Assembly: GCA_030446525.1 (NCBI GenBank)
Contig: JAUJNC010000008.1
Coordinates: 1 to 60,198 of the forward strand
Direction: 5' to 3'
DNA from: Armatimonadaceae bacterium
GTDB taxonomy: Bacteria > Armatimonadota > Armatimonadia > Armatimonadales > Armatimonadaceae
DNA: 60,198 nucleotides
Shown: positions 22,113 through 30,993 of the stretch, piece by piece
Numbering within the stretch: position 1 is the first letter of the stretch
Layout: each line of letters opens with the position of its first letter
The notes under the pieces: generated by a model
What the model saw: only the letters and a program-made list of their open reading frames with translations
Databases searched by the model: none
What the model was told of the DNA's origin: nothing
Program-made: the position numbers and the translations under genes

Positions 22113-23588
22113 GTGGCAAAACCGAGCGGTGGGGCTTCGTCGGCATCGACATCGGGTCACAGACCATCAAGGTAGTGGAGGCGCGGGGCGCGGGCCCGAA
22201 CCTGCAGATAACCGCGCTGCATGGAGAACACGCCGCCGGGCGCGCGGTCCAGGGCGGCATGGTGGTCGACCTGAAGCGCGCTCGGCACGACGCTGAAGGC
22301 GCTGCCGTCAAAGCGGGGTCGGCGCCAAGCGGAGCGTGTCGGCCGCCGCGGCTCGTCCGTCATCGTGCGCGTGATCGAGGTTCCCCGAATGACGCCGGCC
22401 GAACTGGCCGAAACCATGAAGTGGGAAGTCGAGCGCCACATCCCCTTCGCGGCCAATGATGTCGAAATGGCTTATCAAACCATTGACGACCCGGCCGCGG
22501 CGGCCGACCCGAACAACCCCAACATGGAGGTGCTGCTGGCCGTGGCCCAGCGCGACATGGTGGCGGCGCACGTCGAAACCCTGCAGGCGGCCGGGCTGAA
22601 CCCGGTGGTGATCGACGTCGAGCCCCTCGCCACCGGGCGCACGCTACTTAATCTAGGCCAGAACGAGCTCGCCGCCAAAAACGTCGTGGTCGTCAACATC
22701 GGCGCGACCAACACCGACGTCAGCGTTTTCAAGAACGGCACCCTGCGCTTCCCGCGTACCATCCCGCTGGCCGGCGACAATTTCACGCGCGCGATCGCGG
22801 ACCACCTCGGGATCTCGATGGAGGCCGCCGAGGACGAGAAGCGGGAACACGCCACCATCTTTATGGACATGATCGGCGGCGGGGCCGCGGACTTCGGCCT
22901 GGGCCCGGAGCGCGACGAGCCGGCCGCCCCGGGGCGCACGCCCTTCGACTTCCCCGAAGTGCCGCTGAACACGCCGTTCGCCGAGCCGGCGCCGGCCCCC
23001 GGCTCCTCGCCGTTCAACCTGGATGACACCCCCCAGGCGCCCGCCCCGGGCCCGCCCACGTTCGATCTGGACGACGAGCCGGTGGGGATCGGGGGCGCCC
23101 CGGCCGCGGCCCGGACCTACGACGACAACCCGTTCGCGACGCCGCCCGCCGACCCGGAACCGTCGCCGTTCGCGACGTCCGCCACGGACGCGGCGTCTCC
23201 TTTCGCGACGCCACCCGCCGGCCCGCCGGCCCCGGTTTCGGACGACCCGCGGGCGCGGCGGCAGCGCGAGATCTTCGACGCCATCCTGCCCGTGCTCGGG
23301 GAGTTCGTGACCGAGCTGCGCCGGTCCATCGACTACTTCCGCTCGCGTTACCCGAACGACAACCTGGATCAGATCATCCTGTGCGGCGGCTCCGCCCGTA
23401 TCCCCAACCTGGATCAGTTCGTCCATTCCGACCTGATGATACCGACCGCGGTCGCCAACCCGTTCGGCCAGGCAGCGGTGTCCTCCAAGCAGATGTCGGT
23501 CGAGCGACTGGCCGATCTGGCGCCCGCCTTCACGGTCGCGGTCGGGCTAGCCACCCGCGACGCGGTCCTCGGCTCCGAAAGAAAATAG
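22113..23588 (+). CDS. pilM: Type IV pilus inner-membrane platform ATPase-like protein PilM (frame broken near start)
   Basis: An actin-like cytoplasmic protein that binds the PilN N-terminus. The GTG at 22113 gives MAKPSG, then after a one-base slip WGFVGIDIGSQTIKVVE (phosphate-1 motif). A second break at 22.25-22.35 kb separates it from the long open part with VRVIEVPRMTPAELAETMKW, EVERHIPFAA (both strong PilM signatures), VVVNIGATNTDVSVF (phosphate 2) and ILCGGSARIPNLDQF (adenosine motif) near the C-terminus. An acidic, Pro/Ala/Phe-rich insert of roughly 110-120 residues (about 22.90-23.25 kb), with repeats such as PFATPPA and DLDDEPVG, interrupts the usual fold; normal PilM is about 350 residues. 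It heads pilM-N-O. The frame breaks are probably sequence errors because homology is continuous. Confidence 0.85.
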
Positions 23589-23675
23589 AGCCGGGGGAGG
23601 GGCGCCGGTGCGTGGAAGTGAAGCTTTTACCGCCTCGGGCGGTCCTATACTACGAGAGACCTGGGACATAAAAAG

Positions 23676-24611
23676 ATGCTGCGCATCAACCTACTGCCCG
23701 CTTATATAGCGGAACGGCGCAAGATCCGGGCCACCATCGCCGGCTTCGCGGCCGGGTTCGCTGCCACCCTTGTCCTGTTGGGCGCCTGGTATGCCACCCT
23801 GCAGACACAGGTCACGGCGCGCGAGCAGGCGGCCAACGAGCAGGAAAGGCTGGCCGGGGAGGTCACGCAGATCGAGCAGGAAGCGCAGAACATCCGCACC
23901 GAGGTGACTCCGATCCTGCAGAAGAAGGAGTTCGTGGACGGGGTGCTGTTTTACAACACGCTGCGCCCCAAGATCTTCCGCCAGGCCGCGGCCTACACCT
24001 ACCGCAACATCGAGTACAGCGCGATGGCCGTCGAGGGGCAGACGCTCTCTATCCAGGCGTTCGGCCGCAACGTTTCCGATGTCGGACGCTTCCTGATCAC
24101 GATGTTCGGCAACCCGGACCTGCGTGCGGTCAGCGTGGCCGGGGTGCCGGGGTGGCCGCCGCAGGCGAACACGTCCGGGGGCGCCGCAGGCGGCTATGGT
24201 GGCGAGGAAGGCCTCCCTGCCGCCAATCCCGGAGACTTCGCCGGAGGAGGGATCGGCGCCGGCCCCGAGGCGTTCGCCCCCCCCTCTCCCGAAGGGTTCG
24301 CGGGCAGCGGATTCCCGGGGAGCGGTTCGGAAGGGGCGTACCCCGGCGGCGGCGACCCGTTCGGGGGAGCGGGCATGAACGCGACGACCGTCCGGCGCCG
24401 GGGCTTCCCGTTCACCGTGACCGGGCTGCTGGTGCAGCCGGTGACGCCGCCGCAGCCCCCGACCCGGACCCCGCCGCCCGGACAAGGGGTTTACCCGGGA
24501 GGGGGCATCCCGGGCGAGGAAGGGGCTCCTCCCCCCGATGCGGGGGCTCCCCCCCCGAGTCCCACTGCAGGGGCTGATCCGGAGGCGCCGCCCCCCGATG
24601 CAGGTCCCTAG
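23676..24611 (+). CDS. pilN: Type IV pilus assembly protein PilN
   Basis: A bitopic inner-membrane protein of 311 residues. The cytoplasmic N-terminus MLRINLLPAYIAERRK carries the INLLP motif that docks into PilM. One TM helix follows (residues 20-40, AGFAAGFAATLVLLGAWYAT), then a coiled coil (about 45-90) and a ferredoxin-like periplasmic domain (about 95-155). The last 150 residues are a Gly/Pro/Glu-rich tail that is not part of ordinary PilN proteins (about 180-200 aa). The ATG at 23676 follows AAAAG; a TATACT at 23646-23651 could be a weak -10 box for the N-O-P-Q part, but no good -35 is seen. It lies between pilM and pilO. Confidence 0.9.
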   Translation: MLRINLLPAYIAERRKIRATIAGFAAGFAATLVLLGAWYATLQTQVTAREQAANEQERLAGEVTQIEQEAQNIRTEVTPILQKKEFVDGVLFYNTLRPKIFRQAAAYTYRNIEYSAMAVEGQTLSIQAFGRNVSDVGRFLITMFGNPDLRAVSVAGVPGWPPQANTSGGAAGGYGGEEGLPAANPGDFAGGGIGAGPEAFAPPSPEGFAGSGFPGSGSEGAYPGGGDPFGGAGMNATTVRRRGFPFTVTGLLVQPVTPPQPPTRTPPPGQGVYPGGGIPGEEGAPPPDAGAPPPSPTAGADPEAPPPDAGP

Positions 24612-24632
24612 GGATAAAGGAGCCAGCGTGTT

Positions 24633-25388
24633 ATGGAAGCGTTAAGCAGACTGACCCGGCCGCAGGTCGCCATCATCGGCTCGGTGCTGATCGTATTGAC
24701 GGCGGCGATCATGTTCTTCTTCCTGATCCGCCCGCTGACCCAGCGCCTCGCGGCAGCCAACCAGAAGTACGACGCCCAGAAGCAGATCGCGGACACGCGG
24801 CTCGAAAAAGAGCGGGCGCGTGAGGAGGCCAGAAGGGAAGTCCAGCAGGCTCTCGCGCAGTGGAACAAGTACCAGCGCCGCTACATGCCGGACATCAACG
24901 TTTCGAACCTGCTGCGTGGCATGGAGCAGCTTTGGCGCGAGCAGAACGTGGTGCTGGGGCCGAAGGTGGTCAACTTTCTGCGCCGCGATCGGAGCGTCCG
25001 GGTGGCCCGAGCAGGCATCAGCGTCCCCGCGCCGCCCACGGATCCGAACATGGTCAGCAGAGACTTGATCACGCTGCCCCTGGGCGAGGTGGGCGTGCTG
25101 GGGTCGTTCCGGAACGTCCTTAATCATGCCGAGCGGTGGAACCGCTTTGACCGGCTGGTGCTGGTGGACAACCTCCGGCTGACCGGGAACTCGCCGCGTT
25201 TGGCGGGACAGTACCGGCTGACGTGCTACATCTTCACGCGCGGCAAGCCGGGTCTCAGCGTTCCCACGGCCGGCGGCGCCGGGGGCGGGGCCGGCATGGG
25301 CGCGCCGGGCGGGTACGAAGGGTCCGGCGCACCTGGTCCGGAAGGGTATGCCCCGCCCCCCGAAGGGTCCGGCGCACCTACCCAGTGA
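24633..25388 (+). CDS. pilO: Type IV pilus assembly protein PilO
   Basis: An inner-membrane partner of PilN, 251 residues. Short cytoplasmic tail, TM helix at about residues 13-35 (IIGSVLIVLTAAIMFFFLIR), a long charged coiled coil (about 36-85), then a periplasmic alpha/beta domain with RFDRLVLVDNLRLTG and YRLTCYIFTRG as the final strands. The C-terminal 35 residues are Gly/Pro-rich, with a duplicated PEG/GSGAP pattern, matching the tail style of the preceding PilN. It starts 21 bases after pilN, so both are surely co-translated. Identification rests on topology and gene order more than on primary-sequence motifs. Confidence 0.85.
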   Translation: MEALSRLTRPQVAIIGSVLIVLTAAIMFFFLIRPLTQRLAAANQKYDAQKQIADTRLEKERAREEARREVQQALAQWNKYQRRYMPDINVSNLLRGMEQLWREQNVVLGPKVVNFLRRDRSVRVARAGISVPAPPTDPNMVSRDLITLPLGEVGVLGSFRNVLNHAERWNRFDRLVLVDNLRLTGNSPRLAGQYRLTCYIFTRGKPGLSVPTAGGAGGGAGMGAPGGYEGSGAPGPEGYAPPPEGSGAPTQ

Positions 25389-25441
25389 GGCCGACGCTCG
25401 CGCTGACATAGCTTCAGGAAGAACGGTATAGAGACAGCAAC

Positions 25442-26438
25442 ATGGCACGAGTCAATCCACAAATGGAGATAAACGCGGAGATCTTCCGGGACCGCCGCGT
25501 CCAGATCGGGCATGGCGTGATCGCGCTCCTGATCGTGGCGGCGGTGGTGTTTTTCGCGTTCGGTTCCCGCCAGAGCGCCGAGGTCGCGGAGTGCCCCGCG
25601 GAGCCGGGGCGCCCGGGGCACCCGGCTTCCCGGGTGAACCCGGCCAGCCGGGTTTCCCCTCGGCGGTCCGAGGCGCCGGGCGCCCCGGCTTATCCGGGGC
25701 GGCGGTTCCGGGCGCCCCGGCCGCCACGGGGCCTGCCTCGAACGTCCCGAACTCCTTCGAACGCCCCGCCCTCGTTGAGAGGGGGTGCCGCGGCAGGGCC
25801 GGAGCGCCTGGTTATGCCGGGGGTATCCTGGTGGCGGCGATCCCGGCGGCTTCCTGGGGCGGCGCCCGCCGCACCCGCGGGCGCGCCGGTCCCGCCGCCG
25901 GGCGTGCTCGAAGGGAAAAAGCGGTGGCCTCGCGGGTCGACCTGTTCGTGTACTACCGGCCCCCGGGCGCTCAGCGGCCACCCGCATATACCTACACGCT
26001 GCCCATACGGCTCGCCTCGCGACGGCCAACCACGGGAGGCGATCCAGCAGGATCCCGTGACGGTCCTGGGGCCGCTGCTCCGGGCCATCCAGCGGCGGGT
26101 CGCCGGGATGCTTTTCAACGGCTCCGTTTCGGCGATCCTGAAAGCGGCAACCCGGGCGCGGAGGCCTTTTACCAGGTGATACAGCCCGGCGTGACCGTGC
26201 GCCGAGCGGTGTCGCCGGCGTTCCGGGACCTGACGGCGGAGTCCATCGGCCGGGAGGCGGTCGTCCTGCGCGCCCCGGACAGGCGGAGCGTGACGGTCCG
26301 GTTGAGCAACGCGCCCCGGGCACGAACCTTCTGCAGCCGGGCGCTGCGGGCGGCGAAGAAGGCGTTCCCCCGGCGCCGGGCGGCATCCCCGGCCCGGGCG
26401 CTCCTCCCCCGGGATCGGGCGTCCCCACGGATATCTGA
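25442..26438 (+). CDS. PilP-like periplasmic linker protein with collagen-like segment (frame broken)
   Basis: Reads as one gene of about 330 residues with frame changes near 25.60, 25.79, 25.9-26.0, 26.15 and 26.2 kb. The N-terminus has one TM helix (VIALLIVAAVVFFAF, about residues 22-38). After the first break there is a run of six exact G-X-P triplets (GAPGAPGFPGEPGQPGFP, 25606-25659) in a longer Gly/Pro-rich segment. The C-terminal half contains RVAGMLFNGSVSAIL, FYQVIQPGVTV and REAVVLRAPD (joined across breaks). These resemble the beta-sandwich of PilP, which links PilNO to the PilQ secretin; the position between pilO and pilQ agrees. It ends VPTDI, with TGA at 26436. Classical PilP is a lipoprotein, while this one has a TM anchor. 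Confidence 0.6.
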
Positions 26439-26471
26439 CACTGACCTCCGGCAAGGGAAAGAGGAACAAGC

Positions 26472-27360
26472 ATGAACAGGAAAAAGATAGCTATTTCGAC
26501 CGTGCTGGTGGGCGTGGAGGTGGCCATGGGCGAGCCCTCTGGCGGCCCGCGCGCAAACGGCCCCGGCCCCTGCTGCTCCTGCCTGGCGGCGCCGTCGCAG
26601 GCGACACCCTGCCGGTCAGCCTGGACCTGTGGACGCGCCGATCCGGCAGGCGTTGGAGCAGCCTGTTCACCAATGCCGGAGCGCAGTTCTCGATCGACCT
26701 GAACACCCAGGGCTTCGTCACCCCGAGGGTCACCGACCAGCCCCTTCTTCGAAACCGCCCTGCGGTTGCTGCTGCGCTCGGCGAATCCGCCGCTGACCAC
26801 ACGCGCGAGAACAACGTGTACTTCGTCAGGCCCTGTACTGTCGCGACCACGACCGGGGTTCCCGGCGCGGAAGGATATCCGGGGGCTGAGGGCGTTCCCC
26901 CGCGCGCCGGGCACGAGACGGGCGGGCTGGCATGGCGGAAGGCAACACCAAGTTCGACAAGATCAGCGTCATTTCGCCGACGCCGCGGACATCGCCGTTA
27001 TCTTCGGCGGCACCGTGATCAGCATCGGCGCCGGGCGCGGTAACCAGGCGGCGGCGGCTTGGTGGCGGCGGCTTGGGCGGCGGCTTCGGTGGTGGCGGCG
27101 GCGGCTTCGGCGGCGGCGGCCGTGGCGGCTTCGGCGGCGGCAAGGGCCTCGGCGGTGGCGGCGGCCTCGGCGGCGGCGGCCTCGGCGGCGGCGGCTTCGG
27201 CGGCGGCGGCTCCGGTGGCGGCGGCTTCGGCGGCGGTGGCGGCAACTTCGGCGGCGGCGGCTTCGGCGGCGGCCGCACCTTCAACTGGTCGCGCACCTTG
27301 CGCACCACCTTCCTGGCGACTCCGTTGGGGGTGGCCCTGGTAACGGGCCACCCCACGTAA
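26472..27360 (+). CDS. STN/secretin-N0-like protein with polyglycine C-terminus (frame broken)
   Basis: Starts MNRKKIAISTVLVGV at 26472, a signal-peptide beginning that breaks frame near 26.52 kb before an Ala-rich h-region. Pieces in alternating frames give an STN/N0-type fold: ALEQLFTNAGAQFSIDLN, then ETALRLLLRSANPPLT and ENNVYFVRP. This matches the beta-alpha-beta 'secretin and TonB N-terminus' pattern also present in the downstream PilQ. From 27053 the frame is open and almost pure Gly with Phe/Leu/Ser spacers (GGGFGGGG units), ending at TAA 27358-27360. No secretin core is present, so it is not a secretin. It may be an accessory N0-domain partner of PilQ. The exact length of the middle is uncertain. 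Confidence 0.5.
27053..27285 (+). repeat. GGC-rich tandem coding repeat (polyglycine)
   Basis: About 230 bases made almost entirely of GGC/GGT codons, interrupted at fairly regular intervals by TTC, CTC or TCC, coding GGGF/GGGL units. It is the 3' end of the STN-domain gene. The run has strong strand asymmetry and is a likely site of replication or sequencing slippage. Confidence 0.8.
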
Positions 27361-27417
27361 CCCCTGTAAATGCGCGGCGCTCCGAACGACCGACGCAAGG
27401 ATTGTAGGAGGACATGC

Positions 27418-29172
27418 ATGCACACCCCTTTATGGCAAGGTAGCCGTACGGCTGCCGCGGTGACGTGGGCGCTTGCCGCCCCCGTTTTCATCGGCGTTGC
27501 CGGCCCCGCCGCGGCGGCTTCCGGCAGCTCTCTCGTTTCGCTCGACGTCCGGGAAGCGCGCCTGGCGGACGTGGTCACGATGCTGACGCAGAAAACGGGC
27601 ATCAACAATATCGTGCTCGCCCCCGCCTCCGCGGGCGGCTTCGGGTCGGTCACGCTGACGCTCTCCGAGCAGCCCGTGGACAAGGCGCTCCGCGCGGTCG
27701 CGGCGGCGGCGGGGGCGACGGTGATGGAGGAGGACGGGATCTATTACGTCCGCCCGCGCGGCGCCGAGACCGGAGCCGCTCCCCCGCCCGCCGCGACCGT
27801 GGACGTGGCGGACGCGGTGGTCGTTCCGCCGGCGCCCCCGGCGGCTGCGCCGACGCCGGACGCCGCGGCGCCCGCGCCGGCCATCACGGCCCCGATCCCC
27901 TCGCGGCCGATCGGCCCGAAGCAGTGGGTGAAGATCACGCTTCAGCACCTCAAGCCGAGCCACTTCGTGAACCTCCTGAGGAACCCGGATTTCCTGACGC
28001 AGGATGACGGCCCCGTCCCTGAAATGAGGCTGCGCGATGGCGTGAGGGTGAGACCCATGACGCCGCCGCCGGCACCCATCGTCGTGCCGTCAGGCAACGG
28101 CGGTGATGGCCCCGCCGCGCCGGGCGGGTTTGCGGCCGGGCGCAGCGATGCGCCGGATGCCGCTGCCGGCCAGCGCACCTTCCCGCGGCCCGGGGGGGGC
28201 ACCTTCCAGGGCCAGCCGGGCGGCGTGGGCGTGCCCGGGGGCGTTGGGGGCGCGCCGGGCGGCGTCGGCGGCGTGGGTGGCGCGGGTGGCCTCCAGGGAG
28301 GACAGGCGACCAATCTGCTGCCCGAAGGCGTCGATCCGCCCCTGGCCTACGACGTGGATAACTCCCTGCTCGTGCGCGGTGACCCGGAGGGCCTGGAGCA
28401 GCTGCGCGACATCATCCGCCTGCTGGACATCCCGCCGAGGCAGGTGCTGATCAAAGCCGAGTTCGTGGACGTCCGGATCGACGACCTGGAAGATTTCGGC
28501 ATCGTGTGGAACATCCGGGCCGCCGGGAACGTCGCCCTGGGCACCCAGGCGCTCGGGTCCGCCGGCTCGCTCAACCTGATTTACGCCTCCGGAAATGCGG
28601 TGGCAAACCTCCGAGCGACCGCGACCCGCAACACCACCAACGTGCTCCAATCGCCGATCATCTCCACGATCAACAACGTTCCGGCGTCCATCGAGGTCTC
28701 CGAAACGATCCCGGTCTTCACCACCAACACGATCTTCAACAACAACATCGCCCAGAACGTGACCACGGTCCAAACCGTCGACGTCATCAACGGTCTCCAG
28801 GTCCAGCCGCGCATCAACGGCGACAACTCGATCACCCTATTCGTGCAGCCGCAGCTGCAGAACGCCACGTTTATCACCGGACCAGGCGGACAGGTCGCGC
28901 CGCAAGTCTCGACGCGCGCTCTGACCACCTACCGGCGCATCCAGAACGGCGAAACCATGGTGCTGGGAGGGTTTATCTCCCGGCAAGACACACGGCAAAG
29001 CAACAGGGTCCCCTTTCTTGGGGATCTGCCGATCATCGGCAGCCTGTTTCGCTCACGCAGCCGAACGGCTACGGGGTCGGAGGTTCTGGTCTTCCTGACC
29101 CCAAACATCATCGAGGACCGCTCCACCGGCACCCTGGGGACCGGGGGGGGCGCGCCGCCGCCCACGCCGTAA
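27418..29172 (+). CDS. pilQ: Type IV pilus secretin PilQ
   Basis: Outer-membrane secretin pore of 584 residues. The ATG at 27418 has a perfect AGGAGG 6 bases upstream. Signal peptide (TAAAVTWALAAPVFIGVA, cleavage near AAAASG), then an STN/N0 domain (about residues 40-115: SLDVREARLADVVTMLT, EEDGIYYVRP), a Pro/Ala linker, an N1-like domain (KQWVKITLQHLKPSHFVNLL), a Gly-rich loop (about 230-300), a secretin N domain (YDVDNSLLVRGDPEGLEQLR) and the secretin core (about 350-570: LQSPIISTINNVPASIEVSE, VLGGFISRQDTRQS, and the signature VPFLGDLPIIGSLF). No S-domain or pilotin-binding tail is evident. A hairpin terminator follows. aroK and aroB are directly downstream, as in proteobacterial pilMNOPQ-aroKB loci. 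Confidence 0.92.
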   Translation: MHTPLWQGSRTAAAVTWALAAPVFIGVAGPAAAASGSSLVSLDVREARLADVVTMLTQKTGINNIVLAPASAGGFGSVTLTLSEQPVDKALRAVAAAAGATVMEEDGIYYVRPRGAETGAAPPPAATVDVADAVVVPPAPPAAAPTPDAAAPAPAITAPIPSRPIGPKQWVKITLQHLKPSHFVNLLRNPDFLTQDDGPVPEMRLRDGVRVRPMTPPPAPIVVPSGNGGDGPAAPGGFAAGRSDAPDAAAGQRTFPRPGGGTFQGQPGGVGVPGGVGGAPGGVGGVGGAGGLQGGQATNLLPEGVDPPLAYDVDNSLLVRGDPEGLEQLRDIIRLLDIPPRQVLIKAEFVDVRIDDLEDFGIVWNIRAAGNVALGTQALGSAGSLNLIYASGNAVANLRATATRNTTNVLQSPIISTINNVPASIEVSETIPVFTTNTIFNNNIAQNVTTVQTVDVINGLQVQPRINGDNSITLFVQPQLQNATFITGPGGQVAPQVSTRALTTYRRIQNGETMVLGGFISRQDTRQSNRVPFLGDLPIIGSLFRSRSRTATGSEVLVFLTPNIIEDRSTGTLGTGGGAPPPTP

Positions 29173-29208
29173 GGCGGGAAGATAGCATACCGGGCGTGTA
29201 CAGACCGC

Positions 29209-29245
29209 GGCCGGGGCGCACCGCGCGCCCCGGCCCTCTTGTTCT
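29209..29245 (+). terminator. Intrinsic terminator after pilQ
   Basis: Perfect 11-bp GC stem (GGCCGGGGCGC at 29209-29219, GCGCCCCGGCC at 29225-29235) with a 5-base loop, followed by CTCTTGTTCT. It lies in the 151-base gap between pilQ and aroK and would separate the pilus operon from the shikimate genes. Confidence 0.65.
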
Positions 29246-29323
29246 GCGGAGCGCCTCCCGGCCGTGAAGCAGGATTTTCGTGCCAAATGTCGAAATGGCG
29301 GGTATGAACGTTATCGGATCGTC

Positions 29324-29869
29324 ATGGGCCGCGTTCTCCGGAACCTAGCGCTGATCGGGTTCATGGGGAGCGGCAAAAGCACAGTGGGCCGCCTGCTGGC
29401 CCAGAAGCGCGGGTGGCGCTTCGTCGATACCGACGAAGAGATCGTGCGGGCCGCCGGCCGCGACATCCCGTCGCTGTTCGCCCAGGAAGGCGAGGCGGCG
29501 TTCCGGGAACGCGAAGCGGAGGCCGTGCGCCGCATCGCGGCGGGGGAGCGTCAGGTGATCGCGACGGGCGGCGGCGCCGTCCTCCGAGAAGAAAACGCGG
29601 CGGCGCTGCGCGGGGCGGGCCTTGTGGTGTGGCTGACGGCCCGGCCCGACGTGGTGGTGGCGCGGACCGCGCGCCGCGCTGCGGAGCGGCCCCTGCTGGC
29701 GTGGGGCGGGCAGGATCTGCTCGCGCACGTTCTGCGGATGCTGGGCGAGCGGGGACCGCTCTACCAGGCGGCGGCGCACCTGGTGGTGGACACTTCCGAC
29801 CGCACCCCCCAGGCCGTCGCCGGCGAGATCCAGCGTAAGGCCGCGCGCTGGCAAGATGCAGGTGAATGA
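29324..29869 (+). CDS. aroK: Shikimate kinase
   Basis: Phosphorylates shikimate with ATP in the cytoplasm (aromatic amino acid pathway). 181 residues, normal length. Shows the Walker A loop GFMGSGKSTVG near the N-terminus, the shikimate-binding DTDEEIV (D-T-D), the second substrate loop ATGGGAV, and the lid-domain arginines in RPLL. ATG 29324 is chosen because it starts just before the P-loop strand; the in-frame start at 29264 would add 20 unrelated residues. It overlaps aroB by 4 bases (ATGA), so the two are translationally coupled. Confidence 0.93.
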   Translation: MGRVLRNLALIGFMGSGKSTVGRLLAQKRGWRFVDTDEEIVRAAGRDIPSLFAQEGEAAFREREAEAVRRIAAGERQVIATGGGAVLREENAAALRGAGLVVWLTARPDVVVARTARRAAERPLLAWGGQDLLAHVLRMLGERGPLYQAAAHLVVDTSDRTPQAVAGEIQRKAARWQDAGE

Positions 29870-30993
29870 TGGATCCTGACGTGTGCAAACTGACGGTGCC
29901 GCTCCCCGCCGGGCGCGACTACCCGATCCATATCGGGCCGGGCCTCCTCGCCCGGTGCGGGGCGGAGGCGGCGAGGGTTTCGCGGGGCGGGCGGGTGGTC
30001 GTCCTCACGCAGCCGCCCGTCGCGGCGCGCTACGGCCCCGCCGTGACCCGGTCGCTCCGCGAGGCCGGGCTGGACGTGCATCTGGCCACCTTCGCAAGCG
30101 GAGAACGGTTCAAGACACTGGGCACGCTGTCGCGGCTGTACCAGGCGCTGTATCAGCTGCGCGCCGACCGCAAAACGCTCGTCGTCGCCCTGGGCGGCGG
30201 CGTCGTGGGCGACGTGGCGGGGTTCGTGGCCGCGACCTACGGCCGCGGCCTGGACTATGTGCAGGTGCCGACCACGCTGCTGGCGATGGTGGACTCCTCG
30301 GTGGGCGGAAAGACCGGCGTGGATTTCGCCGACGGCAAAAACCTCATCGGGGCGTTCCACCAGCCGCGGGCGGTCCTGGCCGACACCGACACGCTGAGGA
30401 CCCTGCCGCCCCGCGAGCGGCGGTCCGGCATGGCCGAGGTGGTCAAATACGGCGTCATCCGTGACCCGGCCTTGCTCGATTTCGTGACCGAACGGGCGGC
30501 CGACCTGCGCCGCCTCACCGGGGACGCGCTGTCCCACGTGATAAGCCGCTCCTGCGCCATCAAAGCCGAGGTGGTGGCGGGCGATGAGCGCGAGGAGACG
30601 GGGCTGCGGGCGATCCTGAACTACGGGCACACCGTCGGCCACGCCCTGGAGGCGGCCACGCGGTACCGGCGCTTCCGGCACGGCGAGGCGGTGGCGATCG
30701 GCATGGTCGCCGCGGCGTGCATCGGCGAGGCGGCGGGCGTCACCCCGGCCGCGGTCCGGCGGCAGGTGGCGGACGCCGTTCTGGCCCAGCGTTTGCCCCG
30801 CGCGGTCCCCGCGGACGTTCCCGCCGCGACCCTGACGGGGCTGCTCTCCCTGGACAAGAAGGCCGAAGGGGGGCGCGCCCGTTTTGTGCTCGCCCGCGCG
30901 ATCGGCGAGGTGGAGCTGAGCGCCGGCGTGAGCGAAAAAGCGGTCGGGGCGGGGCTGGCGCTCCAGGCGCGCGAGTACGGCGGACGCCAATGA
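29866..30993 (+). CDS. aroB: 3-dehydroquinate synthase
   Basis: NAD- and metal-dependent conversion of DAHP to 3-dehydroquinate, 375 residues. Motifs: GGGVVGDVAGFVAATY (NAD loop), VPTTLLAMVDSSVGGKTGVD, the NLIGAFHQP segment, KYGVI and the metal ligands in LNYGHTVGHALE. All catalytic regions are intact and in one frame. It is coupled to aroK upstream (ATGA) and overlaps the small membrane gene downstream in the same way. The pilQ-aroK-aroB order is an old synteny known from proteobacterial pilus loci. Confidence 0.95.
   Translation: MMDPDVCKLTVPLPAGRDYPIHIGPGLLARCGAEAARVSRGGRVVVLTQPPVAARYGPAVTRSLREAGLDVHLATFASGERFKTLGTLSRLYQALYQLRADRKTLVVALGGGVVGDVAGFVAATYGRGLDYVQVPTTLLAMVDSSVGGKTGVDFADGKNLIGAFHQPRAVLADTDTLRTLPPRERRSGMAEVVKYGVIRDPALLDFVTERAADLRRLTGDALSHVISRSCAIKAEVVAGDEREETGLRAILNYGHTVGHALEAATRYRRFRHGEAVAIGMVAAACIGEAAGVTPAAVRRQVADAVLAQRLPRAVPADVPAATLTGLLSLDKKAEGGRARFVLARAIGEVELSAGVSEKAVGAGLALQAREYGGRQ

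Noticed and set aside
27053..27285. A CRISPR-like repeat array
   Set aside because: Units are 9-15 bases of GGC-type codons without unique spacers; this is a coding polyglycine tract.
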